A stretch of DNA of 64,000 nt from contig OY725497.1 in NCBI GenBank assembly GCA_963281255.1, forward strand, positions 3,216,968-3,280,967, in the 5' to 3' direction. The translations under genes were made by a program, and so were the position numbers. Source of the DNA: Aphrocallistes beatrix. Its lineage: Eukaryota; Porifera; Hexactinellida; Sceptrulophora; Aphrocallistidae. Each line of letters opens with the position of its first letter. Position 1 is the stretch's first letter. Below are positions 54,901-64,000 of the stretch, in pieces. Below the pieces are notes generated by a model, which was given only the letters and a program-made list of their open reading frames with translations, had not been told where the DNA came from and did not search any database.

Positions 54901-57900
54901 CGTTCCCGATGTGTCTCTTCTTCTGCACCATCTGCTCGTCAGAGGGGGAGTAGGGGAGCAGAGTGGCCACGTGACACATTACTTCATAACCTTGCCACCT
55001 AGTAGAAACAAGTGTTTGTAGAGAAGAGGAGAGGAGTGAGAGAATTTGGTCCAGACTTCGTGTTTTACAGATAATGTTTGGGAAAAATTTTTTGAAATCT
55101 TTCAGGATCAAATTCTAGCTTAACTTCATATAATGTAACTACCTCGTGTAGATGGAATATTTCCCTGTCGTGGTATTATGTACGTCTAGACCTCCGTCAA
55201 ATTCAGGAAACCCTTTCAAGACCACTCGATCTCCCAGGATTGAAAGGAAGTCTCTGAAATGTCCAGGCTCATCCTGGTTACTCAGGAATTCAAGTTCCGT
55301 TTTCTGTCCGGGCTTGATGTTTATAACTCCTATCTTCACCTACACAGATTATAGTCCAGTGGAAACCGACATAGAAATGGCCCAATCCTGACATTCTAGT
55401 ACTTTTGGTTCCGACGCTTTATTTACAAAAATGTCAAAAAAATTCAACCAAAGTCAACCTTGGGAAAATATGACTACCCAAATTCAGAATACACATGTTT
55501 CCACACAGTTAAAATATGTGTGTAAAGTTGATTTTGTTGGTTTTTTTGACATATTTTGGGTGCATCTAAAGCATTTGAAACCAAAGCTGCTTGTTATCTA
55601 AAATATCAGTGTCAATCTCTATCGGACTAAAAGGCAGACATTGATACTAGGGTTTGGAATCCGGATAGTAATATCCGGATACTATCCGGTTACCTAAACC
55701 ATACAAATTATCCGCTATCCGGATATTAGCCTGACGGATATCCGGATTCATACAATTGATTCGTTTAAAATCGTTATAACAAATCTGATACAAATATAGA
55801 TTCGTTGCTGTTAACAAGCTTTAAGCATAATACCAATAACAATGATTGTTTTGCTATAACACATTTCTATACATACTACTCGACTATCTGTCTGATTCTA
55901 TCAGCTACAAGATGACTATAAGTATATTATCCAAATATTTCCTCCAAATATAAAAAACCTATAAGCAAAGCATTGATCGATATTGCAGCTACAGAGAAGA
56001 TGGACTCAATTGATTGGGAGATTCTTGATCATATTTGTCGATGCCTAAAACCAATTGAGATAGCTGTTTGTGCCTTAAGTCGTAGAGATGCAACTTTGCT
56101 CTCAGCTGAAGGGGTATACCGATTTTTGATGGATCAGTTTGATAAAAATTCGTCAATTTCATTCTGTCAAGATCTGAAATCGGCTGTAGAGAAGCGCTTT
56201 CTCGAACGAAGACAAAATAATATTGTGAATATATATCGTTTTCTTCTTAACCCAAGTGGAATATCTGGAGTACAGACAAACAATTCCACCCTACCCTCCA
56301 AGCACATGCTTGTCTCAACTATTAAGAGATTATTTTTGAGATTATTTCCTAGCGAATTTTCAGATACTGAATCGCAATTCATAAACGTTGAAGGGATATT
56401 CGAGGAGAGTCATGCTGGTCAAGAAGCTCCTTGTGAAATTGTACACAACTTCACAAGCCCAGGTCTCATGCAACCTACTAACCTAATGCTGGTTGAACTT
56501 GAAAGTGCTATTCGCGAATCAACAACTACCACAAACGTCAAGATTCCCACTCAGACATTAGATCAAATTATAAGTGATGAGTTGGATCTCTTCAGAAAGA
56601 CTGGTACAAAGTCAAAAAATCTCACCTTAGTCTCGGAAGCTTTGGACACAATACCTCCAACTAGCATAGAGTCTGAAAGAGCGTTTTCGGCTGCTGGTCT
56701 CTTCATAACAAAACTACGATCTAGATTAGCTGATGATATTTTAGATAGTTTATGTTTCATCAGAAGTTATTTCAAGAATCAAAAGAATTAGACTAATATA
56801 TTACACATCATTACTTATTTTGTCATTCGTTTAGATTAATAATTAATGTTCGTTGAATTAGTCAATTATCTTAGGTAATACATGTGAAAGACAGAGGTAT
56901 TATTTGTAGGCGGATATCCGGATACTCTGATGAAAAAGTATTCGGTATCCGGATATTTGTGAAAGACGGATAATTCCAAACCCTAATTGATACAGTGCTG
57001 GATTATTAGCTAAAATAGGAATAATTCGTTCAACAGAAACCTTATCTTTAACGAACGCTTCGTCCATGTTGAGTATCTCCAGCTCTGCTTTAGGGTAGCT
57101 CGCAATCCTGAATTGCTCCTTCAGTCCCAACTCTCTGGTCAGGGCCTGGACGCAAGCTCTGATGTCTGACGCGTGGAAGTCTCTTGCCTCCACTATTCCG
57201 TGCAGGAAGTGTTCCTTGGATCTGAGGATGATCCGGTACTGGGAAGCACTGGTGTAAGGGGAGTAGGAGCCCTGGTAGTATACACAAGTGCTCACCTGCT
57301 ACGCACTTCAATCGTAAAGATACTCAAAGGTCACTTACTGATGGGGGGTTGGGGTTGGGATGGTGGAATGTTCCCTCAGAGAAGGGCATGATGGAGAGAA
57401 GACAGGGGCCTTGTTTAGATTCCTGGTTCGAGTGAGTGAAGTAATTAATGTGGGGATGGCCTTTGAAGAACCTGCGGTAGTTCTCACTCTCATGGTACTC
57501 TATCTCATAGAGCAAGAGGGTATCTACAGCATGAGTAAGGTCAGTCGGGAGTCCGTCCTCAGCAGTAGAGTCTACTCACCATCCGTGACGGACAGTCGGT
57601 ACAAGTCGCACTCATCAATGCTCCCAAACAGCCGCCCCTTCTTCCTCCCCGCGTGAGCAGGCACGGACTCCTCTCCCAGCTCAGTGCGGGCAGAGCCGCC
57701 GCGGGATGAGCCGCTGGAGGTGCAAGCACTCGCGGTGTGAGGTCGGAACGGCTTGGTCTCGTACCAGTACCCGTCTGCTCTGTTGATGGAGAGGAACTGC
57801 AAGATATAATAAGGAATGATGAAGTATTAAAAGTGCCTTTTTCCCCTCCAACAATCCTGGCTACCATCACAACTGTGGTATAGAGATTCACGTTGCTTAT

Positions 57901-58159
57901 TAGTGGTCACCTGGTGGTCACTGGTGTGCCTGAGAGACTCGAGTGAGGAGGCGGGGTCTGTTCCTCTCTGCAGGAGAGTGCTCCTTCTCTCCCTGCGCCC
58001 CGGACTCAGCTGTAGCTCGTAGCGGCTCTGAGAGCCAGCCAACTGGGGACACTTGTCCGGAAAGAAGAAGTGTCTTAACACCTCTGGAGGGAGGAGCGTG
58101 TTGTCAGAGTGCTGGAGGAAGGTGCCTCTTCCTCGGGGGAGCTGAGACTGAGTTGTCAT
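51957..58159 (-). CDS. RapGAP-BTB-BACK fusion protein, 11 exons
   Basis: Proposed exons (minus): 58159-57911, 57796-57580, 57523-57339, 57295-57041, 55339-55143, 54998-54779, 54446-54053, 53977-53658, 52775-52548, 52466-52277, 52105-51957. All introns are GT-AG, every phase fits, and the total is 867 residues. Residues about 150-300 match the N-terminal part of Rap GTPase-activating proteins (ENYRRFFKGHPHINYFTHSN, QYRIILRSKEHFLHG). Residues 303-500 form the catalytic RapGAP domain: FDGGLDVHNTTTGKYSIYTR, then KKRHIGNDLVCIIF, in which Asn400 is the expected catalytic Asn thumb, then YIHVFIVVK. About 552-720 is a BTB fold (ELCDVVFIVSPNQIPIFG, ASRSRTLASLL, SQLMEYLVCGQCVI) split by an insertion of about 90 residues that is Lys/Arg/Ser-rich. 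About 720-860 resembles a BACK-type helical tail. The expected role is to turn off Rap-type GTPases, with BTB for dimerisation or Cullin-3 binding. Intron 4 holds a hAT element. Confidence 0.82.
52886..53210. repeat. TTCATGCCA minisatellite within TIR-like ends
   Basis: Inside intron 8 of the RapGAP-BTB gene. Repeats of ATGTTCATGCCA and CAAGTTCATGCCA, including two tandem copies of AAAGTAAGAAGTRTTTTGCC-type units, fill the interior. The ends CCAATTAAGCAGTGTTGCCA and TGGCAACATTGCAATTAAGG are imperfectly complementary, suggesting a MITE whose core is a minisatellite. The plus-strand open frames here are repeat translations. Confidence 0.5.
54545..54703. mobile_element. Pogo/mariner-like MITE, about 155 bp
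   Basis: In intron 6 of the RapGAP-BTB gene. Left end TACAGTCAACTCCGCTTAAT and right end (complement) GTGACTCCGCTTAATCGGGAC; the TIR is about 25 bp. CAGTCAACTC... ends are typical of pogo/Tigger-type elements. Related ends occur at 18487 and 33462, and a diverged version near 60460-60620. Confidence 0.65.
55648..56985 (+). mobile_element. hAT transposon, internally deleted, 1338 bp
   Basis: TIRs TAGGGTTTGGAAT (left) and its complement (right), with subterminal ATCCGGATA repeats near both ends. An exact 8-bp duplication ATTGATAC flanks it (55640-55647 and 56986-56993). It lies in intron 4 of the RapGAP-BTB gene, opposite to its direction. It encodes only a transposase C-terminus. Confidence 0.92.
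55973..56791 (+). pseudogene. hAT transposase C-terminal half
   Basis: 272 codons open; the first ATG in frame is at about 55999. The end PPTSIESERAFSAAGLFITK, RSRLADDILDSLCFIRSYF is the hAT dimerisation region (hATC) with its S-x-x-S/A-E-R-x-F-S core. Full hAT transposases are around 600 residues with a BED finger and an N-terminal DDE half; these are missing, so the protein cannot transpose on its own. The matching TIRs and 8-bp target duplication confirm the family. Confidence 0.85.
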
Positions 58160-58298
58160 CGATTGGAGAAGTGGCGCTATGTCGGTTGAAAAGACAATCG
58201 GAACTAATAAATATTATTAATTGAGTATACGTACGTGCGATATTTAATAAATAAATAAATCTAAAACGAACTACACAACTGATGGCTACAATAACCGG

Positions 58299-59093
58299 TC
58301 ACACGTTAAACAGGTCTGTTGGTCGCACCGACTGTACCTTGAGAGGAAGGGTGCAAGGGATGAGCCAGAAAGGAGAGAGAGGTCCAAACACCAGACGGAG
58401 ATTTTCTAGAGTCGTGGTTTTATTGCTGGAGACCCTACCCTTCATGATCTCGACATAGGTTGTGTTATTAACCGCGCAGTAGAGCTGTATCAGAAACACG
58501 TTGCTGAGGAAGCCGATGAAACCGATGCAGAGTGCGTAGGCATTCACGATTATGAATATCCGCGTCCCGTAGCCGTCGATGGGGAGGTTCTGCTGACAGG
58601 CAGGGACAGTTCCTCCGAACAGTACAGCCCCTGACAACACAACGAGAGATAGGTATGCACAGCAGAGCTGATAGAAGACCAGGTGAATAAAGTATTTCTG
58701 GTTGCTATGTCCTACACAGCGATCAATCCACACACAGTGATGGTCCATCCGCCAGACACAGCGAGCGCATGTGCTGCAGTGGTGGATTCGCGGCGTCTTG
58801 AGGGAGTTGCACTTGACACAGAACCGGATGCGCTCCTTGTGTACCAGGTGTTCAGGCGCGTCCTCAGGCGTAGCTGTGTCCTGCTCAGTGAATCCCGGAT
58901 CCAGGAATAAGAGTGCGAAGTGCAGAGCCACAGCACTGCAGGCACAGAACCAGTAGATGTAGTAGACAGTATTGGAGGCACGCCCGAACAGCTGACAGGT
59001 GTAGAGAAACTTGTACTCGATGAAAGATGAGAAGAGAATCACAAAAGAGTGCCCGCAAAGGGCACACAGCATCTTGATCCAGTGGCTAACCAT
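58299..59093 (-). CDS. DHHC palmitoyltransferase
   Basis: 264 residues from the first ATG at 59093, one exon. Two N-terminal hydrophobic segments are followed by the DHHC Cys-rich domain (about residues 88-135): RFCVKCNSLKTPRIHHCSTC, ARCVWRMDHHCVWIDRCVGH, then NQKYFIHLVFYQL; two further membrane segments follow. The catalytic Asp-His-His-Cys is intact. The usual CPWVNNCVG is CVWIDRCVG here, an atypical choice in a generally strict motif. The enzyme would transfer palmitate from palmitoyl-CoA to cysteines of target proteins in Golgi, ER or plasma membrane. The subfamily cannot be assigned. It lies 139 bp upstream of the RapGAP-BTB start, same strand. Confidence 0.88.
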   Translation of the reverse strand: MVSHWIKMLCALCGHSFVILFSSFIEYKFLYTCQLFGRASNTVYYIYWFCACSAVALHFALLFLDPGFTEQDTATPEDAPEHLVHKERIRFCVKCNSLKTPRIHHCSTCARCVWRMDHHCVWIDRCVGHSNQKYFIHLVFYQLCCAYLSLVVLSGAVLFGGTVPACQQNLPIDGYGTRIFIIVNAYALCIGFIGFLSNVFLIQLYCAVNNTTYVEIMKGRVSSNKTTTLENLRLVFGPLSPFWLIPCTLPLKVQSVRPTDLFNV

Positions 59094-59730
59094 GAAGTTG
59101 ATGCACACTCTACCACCACGTATATGCTAAGGTAAGTATTACCATAATATTCAGTGATCTTACATTAAAATAAAGCACTGTAATGATAGACTTTCTCACT
59201 TGCCGTCTTGCCCTGAATAAGGACCCGGAGCAGATTTTTCCTTGTGCACCTTAAACCCCGGCGCTTTGTTTTTCGTGTTTAAAAACCCCTGAGGCTCAAA
59301 ATTTTAAAGCTCCGTATCGGTCGAAAAACATCACACTTGAAAGAGATAAAAGATTTCCAATCTCATTACTAATCACTAAGAATATTCATAATGTCAAACT
59401 CCTCCGTGCTTATTCATGGATAGACAGCAGTAATAGCATCTGGGCACAAATATTCCAATTTTCTCCAGCAAATATTTGTTATGTCTTTCATATAATATTA
59501 TGCAATTCTCACGTATTGTAAATGTAATTACGTACTAAGCTATCGTGGACCGATAAGTTACAAGTTTGAAAAATTAATTTTAATGAATATTATCTAATTT
59601 TGATGGATTCCATGCATTAGTTCGAATTGTCATGTAGTCGTCATTTCGAATCAGTTCTTTGGCAGACAAATATTTCGAATTATGGCCATGTTTCGGCCAG
59701 ATTGGCATCTTCAGGAAATCTGAAATGGAA

Positions 59731-60312
59731 TTATTTCAAACCTAGGAGATGTATGATTAACTGGAGATCTAGCGTAAGGTCTCCATCTAGGAAAGGCTCA
59801 CAGGACCAACTGGTCAAGTAGAGAGTCCTGAGCTCCTCTACCTTCGTCTCTGGTAACTCTCTCAACACAATCATTTTAATCTGGAGTTCCTTACGGTAGA
59901 CCAATGTTAAGCGCTCAGAAACGAGTCTGAAGTGTGAAGTGGTGCAGGTTGGGAAAATAGGGTGAGGAGAATAGGGACTCCACTCCCCAGACTGACTAAT
60001 TAGCAGTTCTTCACAGGATGTCAGCTCCTGTGTCAGGGTTTCCATATCCCCGGCAAGTTTCAAGTATTTTTTTCTCGCCATTCCCAAATCGGCCATTATT
60101 AAGGCCAGCTCAGATGTGAGTTTATGGAGAGCAGACTCTCTGACCCCTGACACAGCTTGCAATGCGTGGAGAGATGGAGCTGTGTAATAGTCCAGCTGAG
60201 TGCGGGTGTTAAGGAATTTCTGGAGGCGATGAAATAGGTCGAGAGTGAGTTCGTCCCACTTGAGGATAATGTTATGCCATTTAGCCCAAGAATCTCTTAA
60301 TTTACGCTCCAT
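59731..60312 (-). CDS. CINP: CINP-like protein (CDK2-interacting protein)
   Basis: 193 residues from the ATG at 60312, one exon. The N-terminus AKWHNIILKWDELTLDLF and the C-terminal half (TSHFRLVSERLTLVYRKELQ, then TLYLTSWSCEPFLDGD) match CINP over its length of about 200 residues: the W-H-N-x-I-L-K-W opening, the T-x-H-F-x-x-V-S and the Y-R-K-E-L-x-x-K. The middle is helical, likely coiled coil. In vertebrates CINP interacts with CDK2 and the replication kinase CDC7, takes part in checkpoint signalling, and is found with 60S ribosome-assembly factors. It is divergently placed with respect to the PH-domain gene, 660 bp away. Confidence 0.8.
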   Translation of the reverse strand: MERKLRDSWAKWHNIILKWDELTLDLFHRLQKFLNTRTQLDYYTAPSLHALQAVSGVRESALHKLTSELALIMADLGMARKKYLKLAGDMETLTQELTSCEELLISQSGEWSPYSPHPIFPTCTTSHFRLVSERLTLVYRKELQIKMIVLRELPETKVEELRTLYLTSWSCEPFLDGDLTLDLQLIIHLLGLK

Positions 60313-60449
60313 TAAAAATAACTATAAATATTTCAAAAATCTAAGATACTCAATAGAGTAGAAATACTGGTACCAGCCTATACTTCGTCCCATTTTAAAA
60401 AAAGTTTAGTTCCTGTGGTGAATTATTCGAGGAAGGGCTTAGTGCATAT

Positions 60450-60625
60450 AGTATATATACTCTGCTGAATCGGGGACACTTTGAGAGCAGAGGTTCTAAC
60501 CCGATTGAGCAGAATTCGAATTAATCAATATCTTTGAGTATTAGCATAGCTGTATGTATGAAAGCAATCCCATTCGAAACTTGTCTAATCAACGGAGTTT
60601 GCTGTATACGCAATAATTTATTCTC
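60450..60625. repeat. Diverged pogo-like element
   Basis: CTGCTGAATCGGGGACACTT, CTAACCCGATTGAGCAGAAT and CTAATCAACGGAGTTTGCTG echo the ends and interior of the MITE at 54545. Highly eroded. Confidence 0.35.
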
Positions 60626-60973
60626 GTTCGAAACACTCGTACAGGGTAGTAATGATTTGGTCGCTTCTGTAAACTAGCATAGCCTCAGAAATATACAATC
60701 ATTCAATTATCCAAGTTAATGTGCAACTTTTATTTGTTGTAGCTCTGCAGTTGATGATACAATAGGATGTAGCTTAGAACACAAATATATTTCACTATCT
60801 CTACCTCTAGCTCAAAGTTAACATATGATTCACATATACTCGATATCTATTATTACAACGCAAGTTCATTAGCTTAGCATATGAGTCACATCATACCGCA
60901 GAGAGTATATATATGGAATATCAAGCCAAAAGGTAACAACAAAAATTATTCTCAAAACTGTGAAGACTTAGAA

Positions 60974-62709
60974 ATGGAAAAAGAACTAAAAGAAGAAACA
61001 GTGACAACACTAAAGAGTAAGTAAATAATTTCAAAACGAAAACAAGTTAGATAAACTGCTTGGTTGTGTCAAGTAAGGAAAAAATTAACAGTAAATATGG
61101 AAAATATTCCACTGCCTAGAAAGGATGTGTGAGAACTAAAATGATTCGAACTCAATGTTTGTATAGAATATTATGTGAGTGTATTTCTTTAGGCGGAATT
61201 GAGTTCTTAGGAGATGTGAAGAAAGAATTGGGTCTTAACAACGAACTGAAGACAAAGTTAATCCATATGAACTACTTATTCGAAATACTCGTCAACAAAT
61301 GGGAGAACATTCTCAATCATCCAGGCCTTGACAAAGACAAACGATCCAAGATTAGAAAATCTTTTCCACTAATTCCTAAAAAAATACCTCTAAATCAAGA
61401 TGCGAACAAGAAGCTGGAGGAAAACGAATTAGTCAAAAAAGAGGTAAGCAATATTATTCAATGTTTTGGTATATACGTAGTATAAAAGTGTGAAATTCGT
61501 TACATTTTAGTCCATTAAATGTTGCTGAAAGAATTAACATACATTCTTTTTTTCATTTGATTTCATAGGCTAGGCGACAAAAAACGATGGATAAAAACCC
61601 CGACTTCAACTGTATTAAAATTTTCTGAAATGTGAATCAATGGATAAAAGTAACAAACAACATAGTGATCACACTCAATATCGCAAATCCTTAATAAAAA
61701 TAGGCTGGTAATATTCTGATCTCATTAGTTTGCATTGTTTAGTTCTCGAAATCCGTTGAAGTCCTCGAGAAAAAAGAAGAAAGAACGAATAAAAGCAATA
61801 AAAGCAAATCGCTATTACAAATGTTTAAGAGGAGATCGACTATAGAGGATGTAGAGCCTGCATCATGTGCGGAAGTAAGCAGAGAGATAAAAGCACTATC
61901 CGTGAGAAAGTAAGTCAATTTACACAATGAGAAATTTATCTTTTTTAGTAAAGTGTAGTTTTATCATTTCATACGTAATTAGTTTCGTACAAGTGCCAGC
62001 AGAAGTGCCGGAAGATATCAATGAGAACGGTTATTTGGAAATTCTGAAGCCAGATAGTAATCACCTCATGTACTCAAATAACAAGTTCAACAAAGTAGCC
62101 AAAATCAAACTGAAGGTCAATGAAACAGCAGTTGGATCCAGATACTGTTGTCTCTTAGATGACATCATTCTGTTAGGCAAAGCTTTAGACGACCAACCTC
62201 CTGAATACGAACTTAAAGTAGAAGAATATAGAGTGACGAACCACAAGGAACAAGTTTTCGATCTCGTCAAGAAGGATATCACTCTCTCGTTTAGGTTTTC
62301 CACTGAGAGTGAGTGTTTAGATTGGTGCGATAGGGTCGATCAAATGATTCAGTCAGATGTGTACTCGTATGTCACTGTCGACGCTTCTAGATCTTCAATT
62401 GCAAAAACGGACAGAGAGGTGGTAAACTACGAAAATGTATGTAAAAAGATACCTCCGAGACCACCTAAGGACAGATCAAATCACCGTTATAGCTACCCTA
62501 AGTTCTCTGAAAACCCGGTGAAGCTGGATTCTTGCGAATATGTAAAAATTGATGATGATGTGCCAAAAGCTATTCGAAGTCTTGATTTGAATAAAGATAC
62601 TTCTTGTTTGGTTGAGTCCAACCAAATAAAAAGATCAAAGGATGTACTGACCAAGAAACCTATACTTAATAGGTACAAGTTAGGTCGAGACAGGAGCATG
62701 TCCAACTGA
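60974..62709 (+). CDS. PH-domain adaptor-like protein with tyrosine motifs
   Basis: Proposed exons 60974-61016, 61193-61443, 61743-61909, 61983-62709; all GT-AG, phases consistent, 395 residues. I do not recognise an orthologue. Residues about 15-100 are charged and helical (FLGDVKKELGLNNELKTKL). About 105-150 is Lys/Glu/Ser-rich. Residues about 170-277 look like a PH domain: NGYLEILKPDSNHLMYS, RYCCLLDDIILLGKAL, ending in an ECLDWCDRVDQMI helix with the conserved Trp. This form is close to PH domains that accompany RhoGEF or sit in SKAP-type adaptors. The tail carries Tyr in YVTV, YENV (Y-x-N, a possible Grb2 SH2 site) and CEYVKIDDD, plus a Pro run (IPPRPPKD) resembling an SH3 ligand. A signalling adaptor at the membrane is inferred. 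The exon 4 acceptor is the least certain junction. Confidence 0.6.
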
Positions 62710-62909
62710 ACGTCTGAAAAGACAGAGAAGTAAAGTAGATACCCCTGTAGAAGGATTCAAATATCCACATATTGATTGTATAGTTGTTGTTTATGTATAA
62801 GGTAAATCCACCCAATCGTGAAATTAAAAGTATTGTTCCTATAGCTTATATTCAGAATTTTCAAATAAATAGGTGCATGGACCTTTTTCAATCTCAAATA
62901 TGATCATAA

Positions 62910-63434
62910 CAAGCGCGCTTCGCTTGCTTGCGCTGCGCGGCTGGCGGACACTTTGTGTCCGCCGGAGGCTCCCTTCGGTCGCCTGGGGTCACAATGGTTA
63001 ATTATAAGAGAAATAACATCTCTAAACACGTCTGTCTTACTGTTTAATCGGTATCGCACGAAAAATCACCAAATATGTCAATTTTTAAAATTTTTGATGA
63101 GTAATAATGACGTCATAACAAAGTGATGAGTCATCATTTTTAGATGATAGTTGCATCATATGTGAGGTATGTTAGTATACAGATTCTATTAAAATTTCAG
63201 CCTTCAATCTCTTATAATGGCTGAGTTATGCTCGAATAACACTGTTGCTTAACTTTTAAAAATGTGACAATGACGTCATAATTCCATGATGAGTCGACAT
63301 TTTGCTCTGAGCTCAGAACTTACTGGAGCCATAGCCAAAAGACTCCCACATAACAAAAATTAGCTTTCTATGACTGGCAGTTTCTTCAATCAATTCGTTA
63401 CAGATATATATATATATATAGATAGATAGATATA
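62910..63434 (-). mobile_element. Helitron, minus strand, split by the next copy
   Basis: The 3' hairpin end is at 62910 and the core is complete up to the TATATA/GATAGATA tract at 63434. The TCCTTACT start is not there because another Helitron begins at 63435; the remainder probably continues after 63983 and past the window edge. Confidence 0.75.
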
Positions 63435-63929
63435 CAAGCGCGCTTCGCGCTTGCTTGCGCTGCGCGGCTGGCGGACACTTTGTGTCCGCCGGAGGCTCCC
63501 TTCGGTCGCCTGGTGTCACATTGGTTAATTATAAGGGAGATAACATCTCTAAATATGTCTGTCCTACTGTGCTAATCGATATCACTCGAAAAATCACCAA
63601 ATTTGTGAATTTAAAAATTTTTGATGCGTAATGATGACGTCATAACAAATTGATGAGTCATCATTTTTTGATGATAGTTGCATCATATGTGAGACATGTT
63701 AGTATACAGATTCTATTAAAATTTCAGCCTTCTATCTCCTATAATGGCTGAGTTATGCCCGAATAACTGTGTTGCTTAACTTTTTAAAATGTGACAATGA
63801 CGTCATAATTCCATGATGAGTTGACATTTTCGTCTGAGCTCAGAACTTACTGGAGCCATAGCCAAAAGACTCCCACATGTCAAAAATCAGCCTTCTGCGC
63901 CCGGCAGTTTCTTCAATCAATTCGTTACA

Positions 63930-63961
<32 letters not shown>

Positions 63962-63983
63962 CATCGAGTTTTAATAGTAAGGA
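63435..63983 (-). mobile_element. Complete non-autonomous Helitron, minus strand
   Basis: 549 bp, the same length as the copy at 15412. The 3' end is CAAGCGCGCTTCGCGC at 63435 and the 5' end GAGTTTTAATAGTAAGGA at 63983, with A and T flanks. Inserted in the TA tract of an older copy. Confidence 0.8.
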
Positions 63984-64000
63984 TATATATATATATATAC

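Noticed and set aside
1-64000. tRNA or rRNA genes
   Set aside because: I saw no cloverleaf with internal A/B boxes and no rRNA-like stretch on reading, but I could not run a covariance search.

Overview
The window looks like nuclear DNA from an invertebrate animal. Several genes have short GT-AG introns. The gene set fits a ciliated, multicellular animal: a CCDC81-like HU-domain protein, a sorcin-type penta-EF-hand protein, a CINP-like protein, a DHHC palmitoyltransferase, a TLCD3/FAM57-like TLC protein, a bHLH-PAS factor and an ABCC/MRP transporter. The DNA is AT-rich and loaded with DNA transposons. I cannot place the phylum from this sequence alone.

Layout. 1-2.5 kb: a decayed DDE-type transposase and an OTU-protease reading frame, the latter split by a small inverted-repeat element. 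2.8-31.2 kb: three same-strand (minus) copies of one intronless ABCC4-like transporter. Only the middle copy (10.7-14.5 kb) is intact; the outer two carry stops, frameshifts and, in copy 1, a deletion. The start codon and 5' flank of a fourth copy touch a 200-N gap at 18.5 kb. Between the copies lie tandem Helitrons, an inverted duplication of about 3 kb, TIR elements and long foldback elements. 31.5-34.3 kb: broken copies of a PIN-like/Cys-rich transposon-type gene around a foldback element, then Helitrons. 34.9-36.7 kb: CCDC81-like gene, whose 3' end is duplicated at 10.0-10.36 kb. 37-45 kb: gene-poor DNA with nested Helitron, foldback and hAT insertions and a GC-rich minisatellite. 45.1-46.0 kb: bHLH-PAS gene. 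49-63 kb: a gene-dense stretch with TLCD3-like, sorcin-like, an 11-exon RapGAP-BTB-BACK gene, DHHC and CINP-like genes (all minus) and a PH-domain adaptor-like gene (plus). The window ends in nested Helitrons.

The strongest signals come from comparing paralogous copies inside the window. A Helitron array has its empty site preserved in the other arm of the inverted duplication. A 766-bp Harbinger-like MITE has a TTA duplication and an empty site. A foldback element occupies the same position in two Helitrons, one copy hit in turn by a hAT MITE with an 8-bp duplication. Among the genes, the RapGAP-BTB-BACK fusion, reconstructed with all exon phases consistent, is the most unusual.
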